64,000 bases of DNA. Source: Membranipora membranacea (Eukaryota > Bryozoa > Gymnolaemata > Cheilostomatida > Membraniporidae). Both the position numbers and the translations under genes were made by a program. Below are positions 27,745 to 37,960 of this stretch, piece after piece. Every line of letters begins with the position of its first letter. The first letter of the stretch is position 1. The stretch spans positions 4,729,501-4,793,500 of the forward strand of contig OU612070.1 of assembly GCA_914767715.1 (NCBI GenBank), written 5' to 3'. The notes below the pieces were generated by a model. The model saw only the letters and a program-made list of their open reading frames with translations. It was not told the origin of the DNA and did not search any database.

Positions 27745-28115
27745 TGGCTACACACGCCGTACTATCCATAGGATTGGGAAACTTTTAGTAAGGCTACGGA
27801 TTGGGCAAGGTGCTACACACGCCTATTAATAGCTAGGCCTATTCCTTTAAATTACAATATAATTTGGGTCTGCTTTGCCTTCCTATTGTTCAACTTAAAT
27901 GAATTAAACCAATCACTATTTAGTAATTTAATTAAGCCCCGCCTCTTTCACAAATAACAAAGGAATAGCTGGCCGTACTATGGCTACAGCTACGGATAGA
28001 ACCAACAAGTTGGTTAGCCCATCTGAGGCATCTGGCAGAGCAAACCTAGCTAACCTATGCATCTGGCAGAGCCACAGATGCCCCAATCCTGTTGAAAATA
28101 CGGCGTGTGTAGCCA
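27745..28115. mobile_element. Non-autonomous DNA transposon (MITE) in copy 1 only
   Basis: The terminal inverted repeats are TGGCTACACACGCCGTA (27745-27761) and its exact reverse complement (28099-28115). The 371 bp element has no coding frame. An internal CTACACACGCC near 27812 repeats part of the terminus. The corresponding place in copy 2 of the tandem duplication lacks it, which shows it is an insertion. Confidence 0.8.
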
Positions 28116-29003
28116 CAACTTTATAGTGATGCATAAGACACAATGCGCTTGTTCAAGGAAGAAAGATGGGGGATTTTAAGTCGCATGTTTCACAATCAAT
28201 TTTTATATTAACAATAATTATGTTTATATTCACACCAAATCAATATCCTGAATTACCCGACCTGTCATCTTTGTGTTGTGTTTCTGTTTAAGGTTCTGAT
28301 CTAACCTTTGTCTTTACTATTTACAGTTACAGTGCATTGTGACAGAAGAGAGCTGCCGGGATGTGACGGATGCCTGGATCAGGGAGAGCGCTAACTCCGC
28401 TACAGGTGGATCTCTGTCTGATCGGCAAACCAGGCTCACTGCAGAAAACACCTACAGGAAACGAATGGAGAACATGCTTCATGAGGACAACTGCTTCGAA
28501 GTTACTATGGTAAGAAGAGAAGTGTGATATATCCAATAACTTTGAAAATTCAACAAATTTATTTACAGATGTAGTGAATTTTTGTTTTATTGTTAAACTT
28601 AATTTTTGGTAGCTGTCATGGATTGTAGTAGTGATATAGATAAGCGCCTCTCTACAGGGAATATTTCATGCAAGTAGGTGTACTTTTGAATTATGTCAGT
28701 TTTTGTGGATTACCTCCACTCCCCTCTATTTTCAGTACAAAACAGGATATAGCTTGGCCTTCACCTTACTTGACACTAATGATGATGGGTCTGTGGTGTC
28801 CGGCCTGGCTCTAGCGGATTGATGGACTAATTATACGGACAAGTTTGTACTGGGAGGACTGGACCCTGATACTAGTGAAGACGTGAAACAGCGCCTAAAG
28901 CGTAAACCAATATTCCTCAAACGGTATGTGTAAATGTGTATGACGTTTGATTTCAGCCATCATTGTTTCTAATAAACTTTGTCTTGGTGTATGCATTCGA
29001 ATC

Positions 29004-29190
29004 CATGGATTAGTGGTAAAATACATGGCTATTTTGTCGCGGAATTACTTCAGTATACACCTTTGTGTCAGTAATGAGATCTAGCAAAGATTCTGGCACT
29101 TTGGACCAATCAAAGCTGACAAATTGTTTCCAGCAATTGTATGAATCGCCATATGTTTGTTCAGGGTCAGATATAGTCCCCTAATCCATG
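29004..29190. mobile_element. Possible small MITE in copy 2 intron
   Basis: CATGGATTAG (29004-29013) and CTAATCCATG (29181-29190) form terminal inverted repeats around about 190 bp that have no counterpart in the matching copy 1 intron. No clear target-site duplication was seen. Confidence 0.4.
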
Positions 29191-30677
29191 AACATATATC
29201 AATGGGTGTATTTCATTATCATGTTCGCCTACTTTTTACTGTTACAGAAACTTGGCAAGTTGGCAGAAGCACAATGATGCTTCCAAGGAGAAGGCCCAGG
29301 CTGCTGCCCTAGCTGTGAAATCTGCCATCTCTATAGAGCCACATGTGACTGCTGCTTCAACTACTGATACCACAAAACAAGCTGTGGAAGAAACTTCATC
29401 ACCTGAGAAGACGGAGGTATGAATGAAATATAAATTTTAGGGAGACCCAGATTCCAACCTAAATGCCTAACCACATCACATTTATATCACAATACATATA
29501 TACATTATAATTATTCTTTATTTCAGCTTCATCATTCTTCATAATGTTTTCATTTTCTGACATTTTTCATGACATGGCAACTGCAGTTGGTCATCTAGTT
29601 AGTCTTTTATTTAATCCCATTATATTATAATCGTATTAGGAGAAAGACAAACCTTCAGACAATACTGATCCAGCAGAGACTGGTACTACTGAACCAGTCA
29701 CCCCTGCTGTACTCACACCTGCAGAAAGCTCCTCGGAGGAACAACAGCAGAACCCTGAGAGTGAGAAGCAAGCTGAGGATAAATCAAGCAGCGATAAGCC
29801 TGCTGACGATACGGAGAGCAGTGATGTGAAAACTGAGCCAACAATGGAGGAGGTGAAGATGGAGACAGATGAGACTCAGTCTGCTGCTGAAGAACTACTG
29901 AAGTTACCAGATTCTACTGTCAGGGTGAGTAGATGGTTACCAGCAGCAGTGAGGAGTCTGACTATCAGTACAATGATTGTCCACTCATAACTCGCAACCT
30001 GTGCAATGCCTTAGAGGAGAAAAGTATTTGCTGCAGAAAAGCTTGTCATTTCACACATGCTTGAATTAGCTTACTTTTTAGTTAACATTTACTTACTGGC
30101 TTTACTTTTCATAGATTTTTGCCTCAGCTAGCCAAAATTAAGTGCTAGCTAACATTTTGGCACCCCTAAACAACCTAAACTACACTTTAGCTAACAATCC
30201 TCCTCAAGAGTACTATGGCATATATTTAGTCTAAGTTTAAATAACTTGAAGTTTTTTTGGCCTGGATGTGTAAAATACACTCCCCAAGTCACTCAAGTGA
30301 CATTCACAATACTGTACCACTATTTATTCGAGCTCACATCCATAACAATTGGCTCTACTCCGCGCTACTTCTAGTCTCATCTTGTAAAAAATCTTTTTGG
30401 ATTATTTGCCTGCAAGCTGTTTTTTGACGATGAAGAAAGGCAAAGAAACTGGAGTTTTCAATTCAATAGGAAAATGTTTCTAATCTGTACAAGGCTTGTT
30501 GACCACTGGGACTTCTCTCTTTGAATTCCAGAGATTGTTTACAAACATATTACACAGGGCACACAACTCCTATAGACATCTTAGCACGGTTTTCTGGATG
30601 AGGACTTAGAGAATTTGATGATAATTATAGTTTGGTGTCTGCCGAGATTTATTGTCATATAATATGATTACAATAAA

Positions 30678-31493
30678 TTAGTCGGAGGAAAACGGGGGAA
30701 ACCGAGAACAGTCCGAAATATCCCCTTCACAGCAGCATCGACCTCTTTTGCATCTTCCAGAGCAGAATACTTTATTAACACAAGATACATAGCAGTTAAG
30801 AGCTACACAACCATCAGGATCACGGGTACATTCTATAAAACAAAAAGTGTCCAGATAAACCAAACTAAGGTTTACATGATCTATAGTTAATTCTAAAGTG
30901 TACACACAAATCAGTAGAACACATTCTAAAAGGTATTTGGAGGTTTTGGGCGATCATGTATGGGTATAAATTGTGAAAAGATGTGGTTCTCAAAACCCTA
31001 ATATGTAAAGGAGGTGAATAGAGTTGGAATATAAAATAGTCAATTACATTTAAATGATCCGATACAGAAATTGTCAAAAATGGCATCAGTAAGTGTTCAT
31101 ACCAAATTTTTATCACGCGCAATAACTACGGCGGCACATATTATGACCAAAGCATGAGAATGGTTTCAAAGTTTGATTCCTGGCTTACAATACAACAAAA
31201 TTAGCTGCCTTGTAAGTATAGTCCTATGGTCTAAACGAACACCCTACCTCACCCGACCATTCCATGATAACTTTGAAACAGAGAGAATTGCATATTTCTT
31301 TTATAATGAATATCACTGATCTGGTTATTAGCTAAGACAGTTCGAACTTAAGGATAAATAGTGTTTTCATGATATGGGAGTAAACTGTAAACAACTTACC
31401 ACCAACAGGCTTTTTCTTTGCGATAGCAAAGCTGCAGAGCAATGCAAAGCAGATGAATGCAAAAGTCAGATTCAGTGTTTTAGCAATCTTCAT
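30678..31493 (-). CDS. Small secreted cysteine-rich protein, nested gene
   Basis: Two coding exons on the minus strand: 31493-31400 (ATG at 31493) and 30832-30678 (stop TAA). The junction is GGTG|gtaagt ... ttatag|AATG with matching phase, giving 82 residues. Residues 1-25 form a classic signal peptide (a Lys near the start, then a hydrophobic core rich in Phe, Leu, Ala and Cys, ending in AIA), followed by a KKK stretch. The roughly 50-residue mature part has ten cysteines, including a CCC triplet after KRGR, and is basic in the middle. This suggests a disulfide-stabilised secreted peptide such as a defensin-like antimicrobial or other extracellular cysteine-knot type. I recognise no named family. 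A 5' UTR exon (about 31962-31932) and a second UTR portion beginning at 31527 are suggested by splice signals. The gene lies antisense inside an intron of the duplicated SIN3 block. Confidence 0.75.
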
Positions 31494-31985
31494 CGTAAGG
31501 AAATATACTAATTTCTTAGTATCTGTACTGTCAAGTAAATTGAAAGAGTGAATATAACATCAACCTACTCTGGCAAATTAAATTCGTTCAAGCGATAGAT
31601 TTCGTCAGTCAGAGCTCATTGATATCGACTGAGAAGGCTGTCTTGCTTTTACTGATTGTTACCGTAAATGAGTCATAATGTCACTGAATTGAGCTAGACT
31701 GATCTACACAACTGATTACAATATCTAAACTCGACTACACGCAATAAAAGTGATTCTACCTCTTTAACTTAACGCCATAGAAATAGGAGCAAATATTACT
31801 AATTTAAAGTTACTGACAAATAAAAAATAAACAAAAAATGTGTGCATTATAAAGCAATACAAGGTCAGCTTCGAGTAAAGATATTGTTTAACATCAACAA
31901 GAAGTTGAGATATAATGATAACTATGCTCACCTTCCTCAGGTTTCTTATGTCTCTGTTTATGATGCTGTAGTGTAGATGTTTGTC

Positions 31986-31993
31986 CTTTTATA
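31986..31993 (-). promoter_or_regulatory. TATA box of the cysteine-rich gene
   Basis: The minus strand reads GGCTATAAAAGGAC. About 60 bases downstream a good donor (GAGGAAG|gtgagc, exon end 31932) would close a short 5' UTR exon. The matching acceptor (cttgacag, exon start 31527) lies 34 bases upstream of the start codon. The spacing suits a transcription start near 31962. Confidence 0.6.
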
Positions 31994-32240
31994 GCCAAGC
32001 TGATTTGCTGTGTCATTTCAATAATTTGTTATTTCATGTAGGGAAGCAAACTGACACTGAAAGTGGTAAGCATGCCAGTATGAAAGTTAAAAATCGATAA
32101 CATATGTACAATTCTATTCAACCTGCTTCCTGACATAGTCAAAATTTTAACTTCAACCGTCAGTGCAATAAAATTAAAATGTACCTATAAATAAGAGGTA
32201 ATCAGTGTCAAGATTATCACAAGGAATTAAAGCAAGTGTC

Positions 32241-33039
32241 AAGTGTCTCGGCCATTGAATTGTACTATTCTTAGAATAGCATTTTCAACTCACCATTCTC
32301 CAATCAGGGAGCTGTATTTTCCAATAGACATTCTCACAATTTTCATTTGACATCGAGCTCAGTCCCTAGTAGCTTTTTGGAGTTTGCGCAATGTTTGATT
32401 ATTAAAAAAATCAATTTTCTGTGAGCAACAATTTGTATAAACTAGTGTCTTTTTCTTTTATTTGGTTGTTATTTTGAACATAAAAACTTTTATTTATGCC
32501 TGTCTTGATAATATAAAACAATAAAACACTATGAAACAAATCCATAAATCAATGAATATTTTATTAGAGACTGCATTATATCCGGAAGAATGCATCTTGT
32601 TGTAATGGTTTTAGTCAGGTGACTGTCACGTGGTCATATAGTAAAGATGGCACCCTCTACTAGGGACAGCCAATCACATAGCATTTCACATAGACATCTA
32701 TAAACTTAAATTATTAGAGGATTGAGGAGTTCATAAAATCAAGTAAGTATTCCTAAATTAAGTGATTACTGTTTATAAGGCTATGAGTGAGCTGCTGTTC
32801 CAGGATTGAGTTCAGTGGTCTCGGCCTATTGGCTAAGATCAAAGTGTCGCTGCCAATGGCCGATTTGTGCCAGTTCAGTTTTGGCAGCTTGCTGCACACT
32901 TATGATTAGGAGGTCCTCTATGGCCTCACCTCTAGGATGCATTCTAGTTTTCTAGAATGTATCACATTCTCAGTATGAAGATTAGGGCACCTCTTTAGGG
33001 GCAGCCCAATCTTCTGTTTCTTAGCAAACAGCAAGTGTC
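32241..33039. mobile_element. 799 bp insertion in copy 2 flanked by AGCAAGTGTC
   Basis: AGCAAGTGTC at 32230-32240 recurs at 33030-33039, as a target-site duplication would. The single-copy counterpart in copy 1 is near 24178. Copy 1 also has about 25 bases here that copy 2 lacks, so the exact event is not simple. The right quarter holds the U2-like structured sequence; the rest is AT-rich with no coding frame. Confidence 0.55.
32815..33015 (+). ncRNA. U2 snRNA-headed structured RNA-like sequence
   Basis: TCTCGGCC-TATT-GGCTAAGATCAAAGTGT (32819-32848) matches the first stem-loop and following segment of U2 snRNA almost exactly, then diverges. The branch-site pairing GUAGUA of U2 is replaced by GUCGCU, so it is not a working U2. 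The rest is not random: GCTGCCAA/TTGGCAGC (32849-32856 with 32881-32888), a 12-bp stem GATGCATTCTAG/CTAGAATGTATC (32936-32963), and GATT.GGGC/GCCC.AATC (32980-33011) are all well paired. It could be a diverged snRNA gene, a U2-derived SINE or retrocopy, or a new small RNA. Transcription is not shown. Confidence 0.55.
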
Positions 33040-34973
33040 GAAGAAGGTCATGTCAAGCTCATCAAAAGAGCAATCATAACTCATAATAAAATACACTTTT
33101 CTAAGAAAAAGGATAATTCTTAGGCTTCACAATGGCTGATAAATGCAGATTTAGATTCCATAAATGCAGTGGCCTGAAAATTATATGCATCCGAGGGTGC
33201 AGGAAGCTGGTACAAACAATCAAAAATGCTACAAATGAATGGCGAGCATTGTAAATAGTTGCTCAATCTCACCATCCTATGGGTAGATTGTATTATCATG
33301 CCTGTTCTACACTTTTCAGTGCGATGACAATCTACCGGTCTGAAAGTCAAAGTAGATACACAATTTCAGATTTAAAAGCTCATTCTTACATGCTCGCAGT
33401 CAATTCAATGGCCAACACACTGCCAGCCCATTAGTTGTCCGCTGTAGGGATTTGCCAATGATAAAAGTTATCCTTTCTCTTGATAAAAAAACTAATCATG
33501 GCCACACAACTATATGATACCCTTCTCCAATCTACATCTGGTGGTGCTTGCAGTAGATTATAAAATGAATAAATAAATATTCAAAATGCCTAGGTGAGAT
33601 GGGTTATGAAATTCATGCCAAGTATTGTGACATTGTAATCTCACATTTTACATGATCATGTGATCGGATATGGCCGCAATAAACAGGGAGTGATTGCCGA
33701 TTCATATGGGAGAATGACCATTGCTAGTGAAAACTCATTTTTTCTAAATACTCTCATTCTTGACAAATTCTTGGATTGTTTGGACTGGCTGACAGTTAAG
33801 TAGCACCAAATGTTAGAGTAGTAATTTCATCAATGGAGTTTTAATTTCTTACAGCAGCAGGTAGAGGATGAGGATTCAGACGATAATATTAAAGGAGAGT
33901 TACCCCCAGGTCTGGCTCTGCTTGAGGGGGAGGAGTGTAAATTTAACCCTGACTCTTATAAGGAGGTCGCTGTGGTACAGAGTGAGAATTATCTATATAG
34001 GAACGGATCTCTAACTATGGCTGCTAAGGTATGTATATCAGCCAACCAACAACCGCCAACCAATCCATTAGTCTCACCTACTTTTAGGGGCAGATGACCA
34101 TAGAGGACTTTGTAATCACTGGTCAAATTGTGAACACTCTGCTGCATGCTTATGAAGTTAGGTTTAGTGGGCTGATATTGTACAATGCAAATTCTCCGAA
34201 CAACTATGACTCATAGAGACCAACCCTAAACAGAAATCTTCTAATTCCTATATCATAACTACAGCTAAATACAATGAATGAATATAGCCATGCAATGAGA
34301 TTACGTTTTGAGGATCACATTTTCATAGTGCATTTTTTCTTCCATTTTTATGTTGGTAATTAACATGCTTCTCTGAATTCAGACACATAAGAAAGTCAGT
34401 AAGAAGATGTACGAAGGCTGGGATAAGTACTGTAAGGATTGGCGGGATGATAACACATCTCACAGTGAATGTAACAAAATCAAAGTGTGGCTTAATGGTG
34501 ACCACTTCGAGGATGCTAAGCCCTGTCAGACAGTGTGTCGACGTGATAATGATCTGGAGTTAGCTCCTTACAGAGTTTATAGCAGATACTCAGTAAGTTA
34601 TACTATTTTCCCTAGATCAGGTTTAATCCAATTGCCTGCTTTCTAGTTTCTCGCTTCTTTGGCATGACCAGTGGATCGGGAGCAACTGATATGCCATTCT
34701 GCTGAAGAATTGTCTGTCTTGTCCTTGAAGATGTAGTCCTTTGACGCTATTCACCCCGGTTCAGGTGCTGAGAACCTGTACTAATACCTTTAGTGGCTCC
34801 TGAATACAAATTAGCTATCACTCACGGGTAGTATGGCATAGTTGTGATTATTATTCCTGTCCTGTTATTAGGTGAGATATGAGAAGGTGACAGCTGCTGT
34901 GACATCAGCTATAGATGACGGATCCCTGACAGCTCTAACAAGCGCTTCAGATGAAGCCATGGATATTAACTAG

Positions 34974-36540
34974 CTCACCGTCTTACGGCCGCCGCCGTCT
35001 TGCTGCTCTTAATAATGTACAAAATGTAATTTTATTTTCTTGTAAACTCCAGTTCATTCATAATAAATGTTGTAAGAAACAATAATTATTATTTTTTTAG
35101 ATATGTTTTGCCTTTGTTGTTCATAGGCAGGTTTGGTTCAAACTCCAAACTCAATATTGACGAAATACTGCCTTAATTGAAAGGGTTTCCCATGTTTCCT
35201 TAGCTTAGAATGAATATCTGACCAGCAGGGAACCTCTATGATACTTTTACATTACTAGATTAAAAATACTTCAATGACTGAAGGTACTCTTTTGACGCCG
35301 TTTGGATCTTTATATAGATCGGAGCACTTATGAGAAATCTACAATGTCAAATGTTTTGTCCATGTAACTTAAGATGTATGAGTTTTCCTTTTTGCCGGAG
35401 AATGAAATATGTATTACTCTGTATATATAATAAATAACACTAGCTCTGGTTGATTGTTTTGTAGTCCCTCCCCCCCTCTCTACCCCCCTCCTTCAAAAAA
35501 GCTTTCCCATAATAGAAAGTAAGGATATATATCAAGAGTAAGGATATATATCCTTACTCTGTGTCTTTCATACTCGATTGAGGATTGAGGATAACTTCCA
35601 AACTTAGCCAAACCACAGCAGAATGTGAGAGTCATGACAAGTCTGTCAAAAATAATGATGACATTTAACAGCAGTCAAAATCATGGCCAAAATTTAATTG
35701 AGGTTTATTGTGTGCCAAGAGCCATAAGAGAGGAACCATCATATAGTATTATTATGTATTACAAGTGAAAGTTTGGAAAGACCAGAAGCTTGTGCTTTTA
35801 TTGATCCATTCCATGTGTGACCGTGAATATTTCATTTGCACCCAGGCTGGGTGGCTGATCTGACTATTCGTAACAACATTGCCACACTACTGTCAACTGA
35901 TGACATCTATTTGGCTCATGTGTCAATCATATGGTGAAGCAAAATGTGAAGCCTTCAGTTCACTTAATCGACTCCGATGCCTCTACCTCTCAATGTTAGG
36001 GAATCATGATGCATCAAATATCCCAATGTAGGTGTCAAATGATTTCTAAAGTTTTATTACTTTCCATTAGTGAAATCACTGCTCACCTTAAAACGATCAG
36101 TTTTGATGCCCGTTCAATTTATATTTTTAAAATCAGCAATTATTCCTATTTTCACTTATCCTTCCATGTTTACCATGAGCAAAGCAACATGACCACATTG
36201 ATTGTGAAGACAATATACTAAACAATTTCAGAAAACGATCGAAAAAAATATATCACACAGACACAGACACAACGCGCTTGTTCAGGGAAAAAAGATGGGG
36301 GATTTAAAGTCACATGTTTCACAATCAATTTTATTCCAACTTATGGATCTCTTCCAGAGAACATGCATCTCACAGATTGTTGTTGTTATCTAAAACCCTT
36401 TAGTACATATTATATAACGCAGAGAGAATTGTCAGGCCTCTTATTTTTTCCAAAAACAGGTGCATCTACTTTTTGAAGCCATTGGAGAGCAAAGTTCTTC
36501 CTTCAGCTAGGATACTTTGTGAGATGGCAGAAGGAAATCT
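34974..36540. other. Duplicated SIN3 3' UTR and downstream flank
   Basis: Non-coding. It follows the copy 1 sequence from 26481 on, including the CT-rich tract, the AAGGATATATA/TATATCCTT inverted repeat near 35518-35560 and both AATAAA signals, up to about 36336. From there to the foldback element it is unique and has no gene signal. Confidence 0.7.
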
Positions 36541-36924
36541 ATTAGGCCAGAAGCAGCCTAGCTGTAACTGCTCTATAAAATAATGGCATGGACAATTTTT
36601 GATGGCAGGAAACTGATCGCATATTATACTTCATTGATGTTTCATCTGTAAAATTCACCGGGTGTACCCAGTTGTAGTGGTCATATTTAGAAATTAAAAG
36701 GAGTTTTGTTTTTGCATTATATGTGTGGGGACATAACTCCTATTATGTGTAATCTTACTAATCTAATCTTCAGGGAGTTCCAGGTTCAAACTGCATTGTG
36801 GGGATTTTGTTGACTTGCCAATTTATTTACCAAGCAAACTTGCAGAAGTCTGCTCGTGTTAGATCAGGACAAATTTAAAATTTTCAATAAGTATAATGTC
36901 AGATCTGTATGAGGTTAGTATGAT

Positions 36925-37960
36925 ACTGTCTTGCGGCAGCATATCCGCAATATTTCTCAAAATTGCATATAATAAGTTAAATGTTAAGAATTCAATAAAA
37001 GGTGTTTCTAGGGTGGAACAACGTAGTGAATCCAAAATTAAGGTTGTACCCAGTTGTAGCGATCATGTCAGCGGAAGCGTGGCAGCATATCCTAATTTCT
37101 TCTAAAAATTGCTTTTAATGCGTGAAATGTTAAGAGTTTAAATAAAAGGTGTTTCAAGGGTATAACAATGTGCTGAATATAAAGAAATAGGGTGTAACCT
37201 AGAACAAGTTTTATCCAATTGCCTGCATGTCTGTTGCTCCCAATCCATTGGTCACGCCGCGGCGTGACCAGTGGATCGGGAGCCACAGCTCGGAATGAAG
37301 GCAAATGGACCAAACTTGGTCTAGTGGACCCAGTCGTAGCAATCATGTCATGTCAGATCGGCAGTGCGGCAGCATATCGCAATTTTTCTCCAAATCGCTA
37401 ATAATAAGTGAAATGTTACGAGTTTAAAACAAGGGTATATCTAGGGTAGAACAACGTGCTGAATCCAAAACTGAGAGTGTACCCGGTTGTAGCAATCGTG
37501 TCAGCGGCAGCGCGGCAGCATACCTGCAATTTTCTTCACAATCGGTTAGGTAAGTGAAATGTTAAGTGATTAATATGGTCAGCAGGAAACACGACTATAT
37601 GTATGATTTTAACAAGATCTTATATCACGTCATTTTAAAAGGTGGTCAGCGACAGCACTACATCTCAACGAGAACAAGACAAAAAGCAGCCTAGACATAA
37701 GACTGCTCAAAACATGATAGCGTGAGACAAAGTTGATGTAGGACAAAAGTGTGTATGTACCCAGTTGAAGAGGTCAGCCGCAGCACTACTGCATATCCCC
37801 AATATTCACACTATCGATATGTGATTAGTGGGAAGTCAAGAGTTTGATGCAGTTGGCACAAGTCAAGACTATAGTACTGGGCTCTACATTGTATATGTTT
37901 TATCATGGCATGAGATGGTTGATGAGAGACAGCGCTACCGCATATCCCCATATCATGTCA
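36925..37960 (+). repeat. Degenerate ~140 bp tandem repeats inside the foldback element
   Basis: The phrase CCCAGTTGTAGCGATCATGT, then GCGGCAGCATATC-GCAAT, then AAATGTTAAGAGTT recurs. GCAGCATAT-like anchors lie near 36935, 37083, 37368 and 37516, with weaker versions near 37640, 37780 and 37935. Spacing is about 140-150 bp apart from one gap filled by a palindrome at 37236-37283. Confidence 0.65.
37236..37283. repeat. 48 bp GC-rich near-perfect palindrome
   Basis: GCTCCCAATCCATTGGTCACGCC is followed directly by GGCGTGACCAGTGGATCGGGAGC around a central GCGC-like core (two mismatches). The right half also occurs, without its partner, near 25842-25870 and 34660-34685. Flanking words are shared too (CCAATTGCCTGC upstream, ACCAAAACTTGGTC-like downstream), so it belongs to a dispersed repeat family. 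Confidence 0.7.

Larger units (their letters stand above)
22352..28205 (+). repeat. Tandem duplication block, copy 1 (functional SIN3 tail)
   Basis: Covers the last seven SIN3 exons, the 3' UTR and about 1.7 kb of downstream DNA. It is repeated head-to-tail at 28228-36336, with about 20 bp between the copies. Homology starts at the ATTCACACCAAATC string and ends near CACAATCAATTTT in both copies. Copy 1 alone carries a 371 bp foldback insertion (27745-28115) and about 320 bp near 25870-26195 that copy 2 lacks. Confidence 0.9.
30096..32125. other. 2.0 kb insertion in duplicated SIN3 intron, carrying a gene
   Basis: Alignment of the two copies by eye places this block between ...AACATTTACTT and CTTCCTGACATA, which are adjacent in copy 1 (about 24070). 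The block contains the complete minus-strand cysteine-rich gene with its TATA box. No terminal repeats or A-tail were recognised, so the mechanism of insertion (or of loss from copy 1) is open. Confidence 0.7.
28327..34973 (+). pseudogene. Duplicated SIN3 3' exons with a premature stop
   Basis: Seven exons match SIN3 exons 19-25 in length and phase: 28327-28509, 28736-28923, 29248-29416, 29640-29924, 33855-34028, 34383-34592, 34872-34973. All acceptors and donors are intact and the final stop is kept. In the second exon, codon AGA of the functional copy is TGA at 28820-28822, so that exon is truncated in frame. No promoter or upstream SIN3 exons accompany the block. It is most simply a partial duplicate, or a source of alternative 3' exons for SIN3 transcripts reading through. 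In the exons at 33855-34592, six of the seven changes I counted alter the amino acid, suggesting relaxed constraint. The fourth intron is expanded by two insertions. Confidence 0.88.
28228..36336 (+). repeat. Tandem duplication block, copy 2
   Basis: Head-to-tail copy of 22352-28205. From about 33040 to 35800 it is almost identical to copy 1, introns included. Between 28228 and 30095 the introns are strongly diverged while the exons stay similar. It is longer because of insertions at 30096-32125 and 32241-33039. Confidence 0.9.

Noticed and set aside
32815-32848. Functional U2 snRNA gene
   Set aside because: Only the 5' stem-loop region matches. The branch-site pairing sequence and the usual later U2 domains are missing, so it is reported as U2-headed, not U2.
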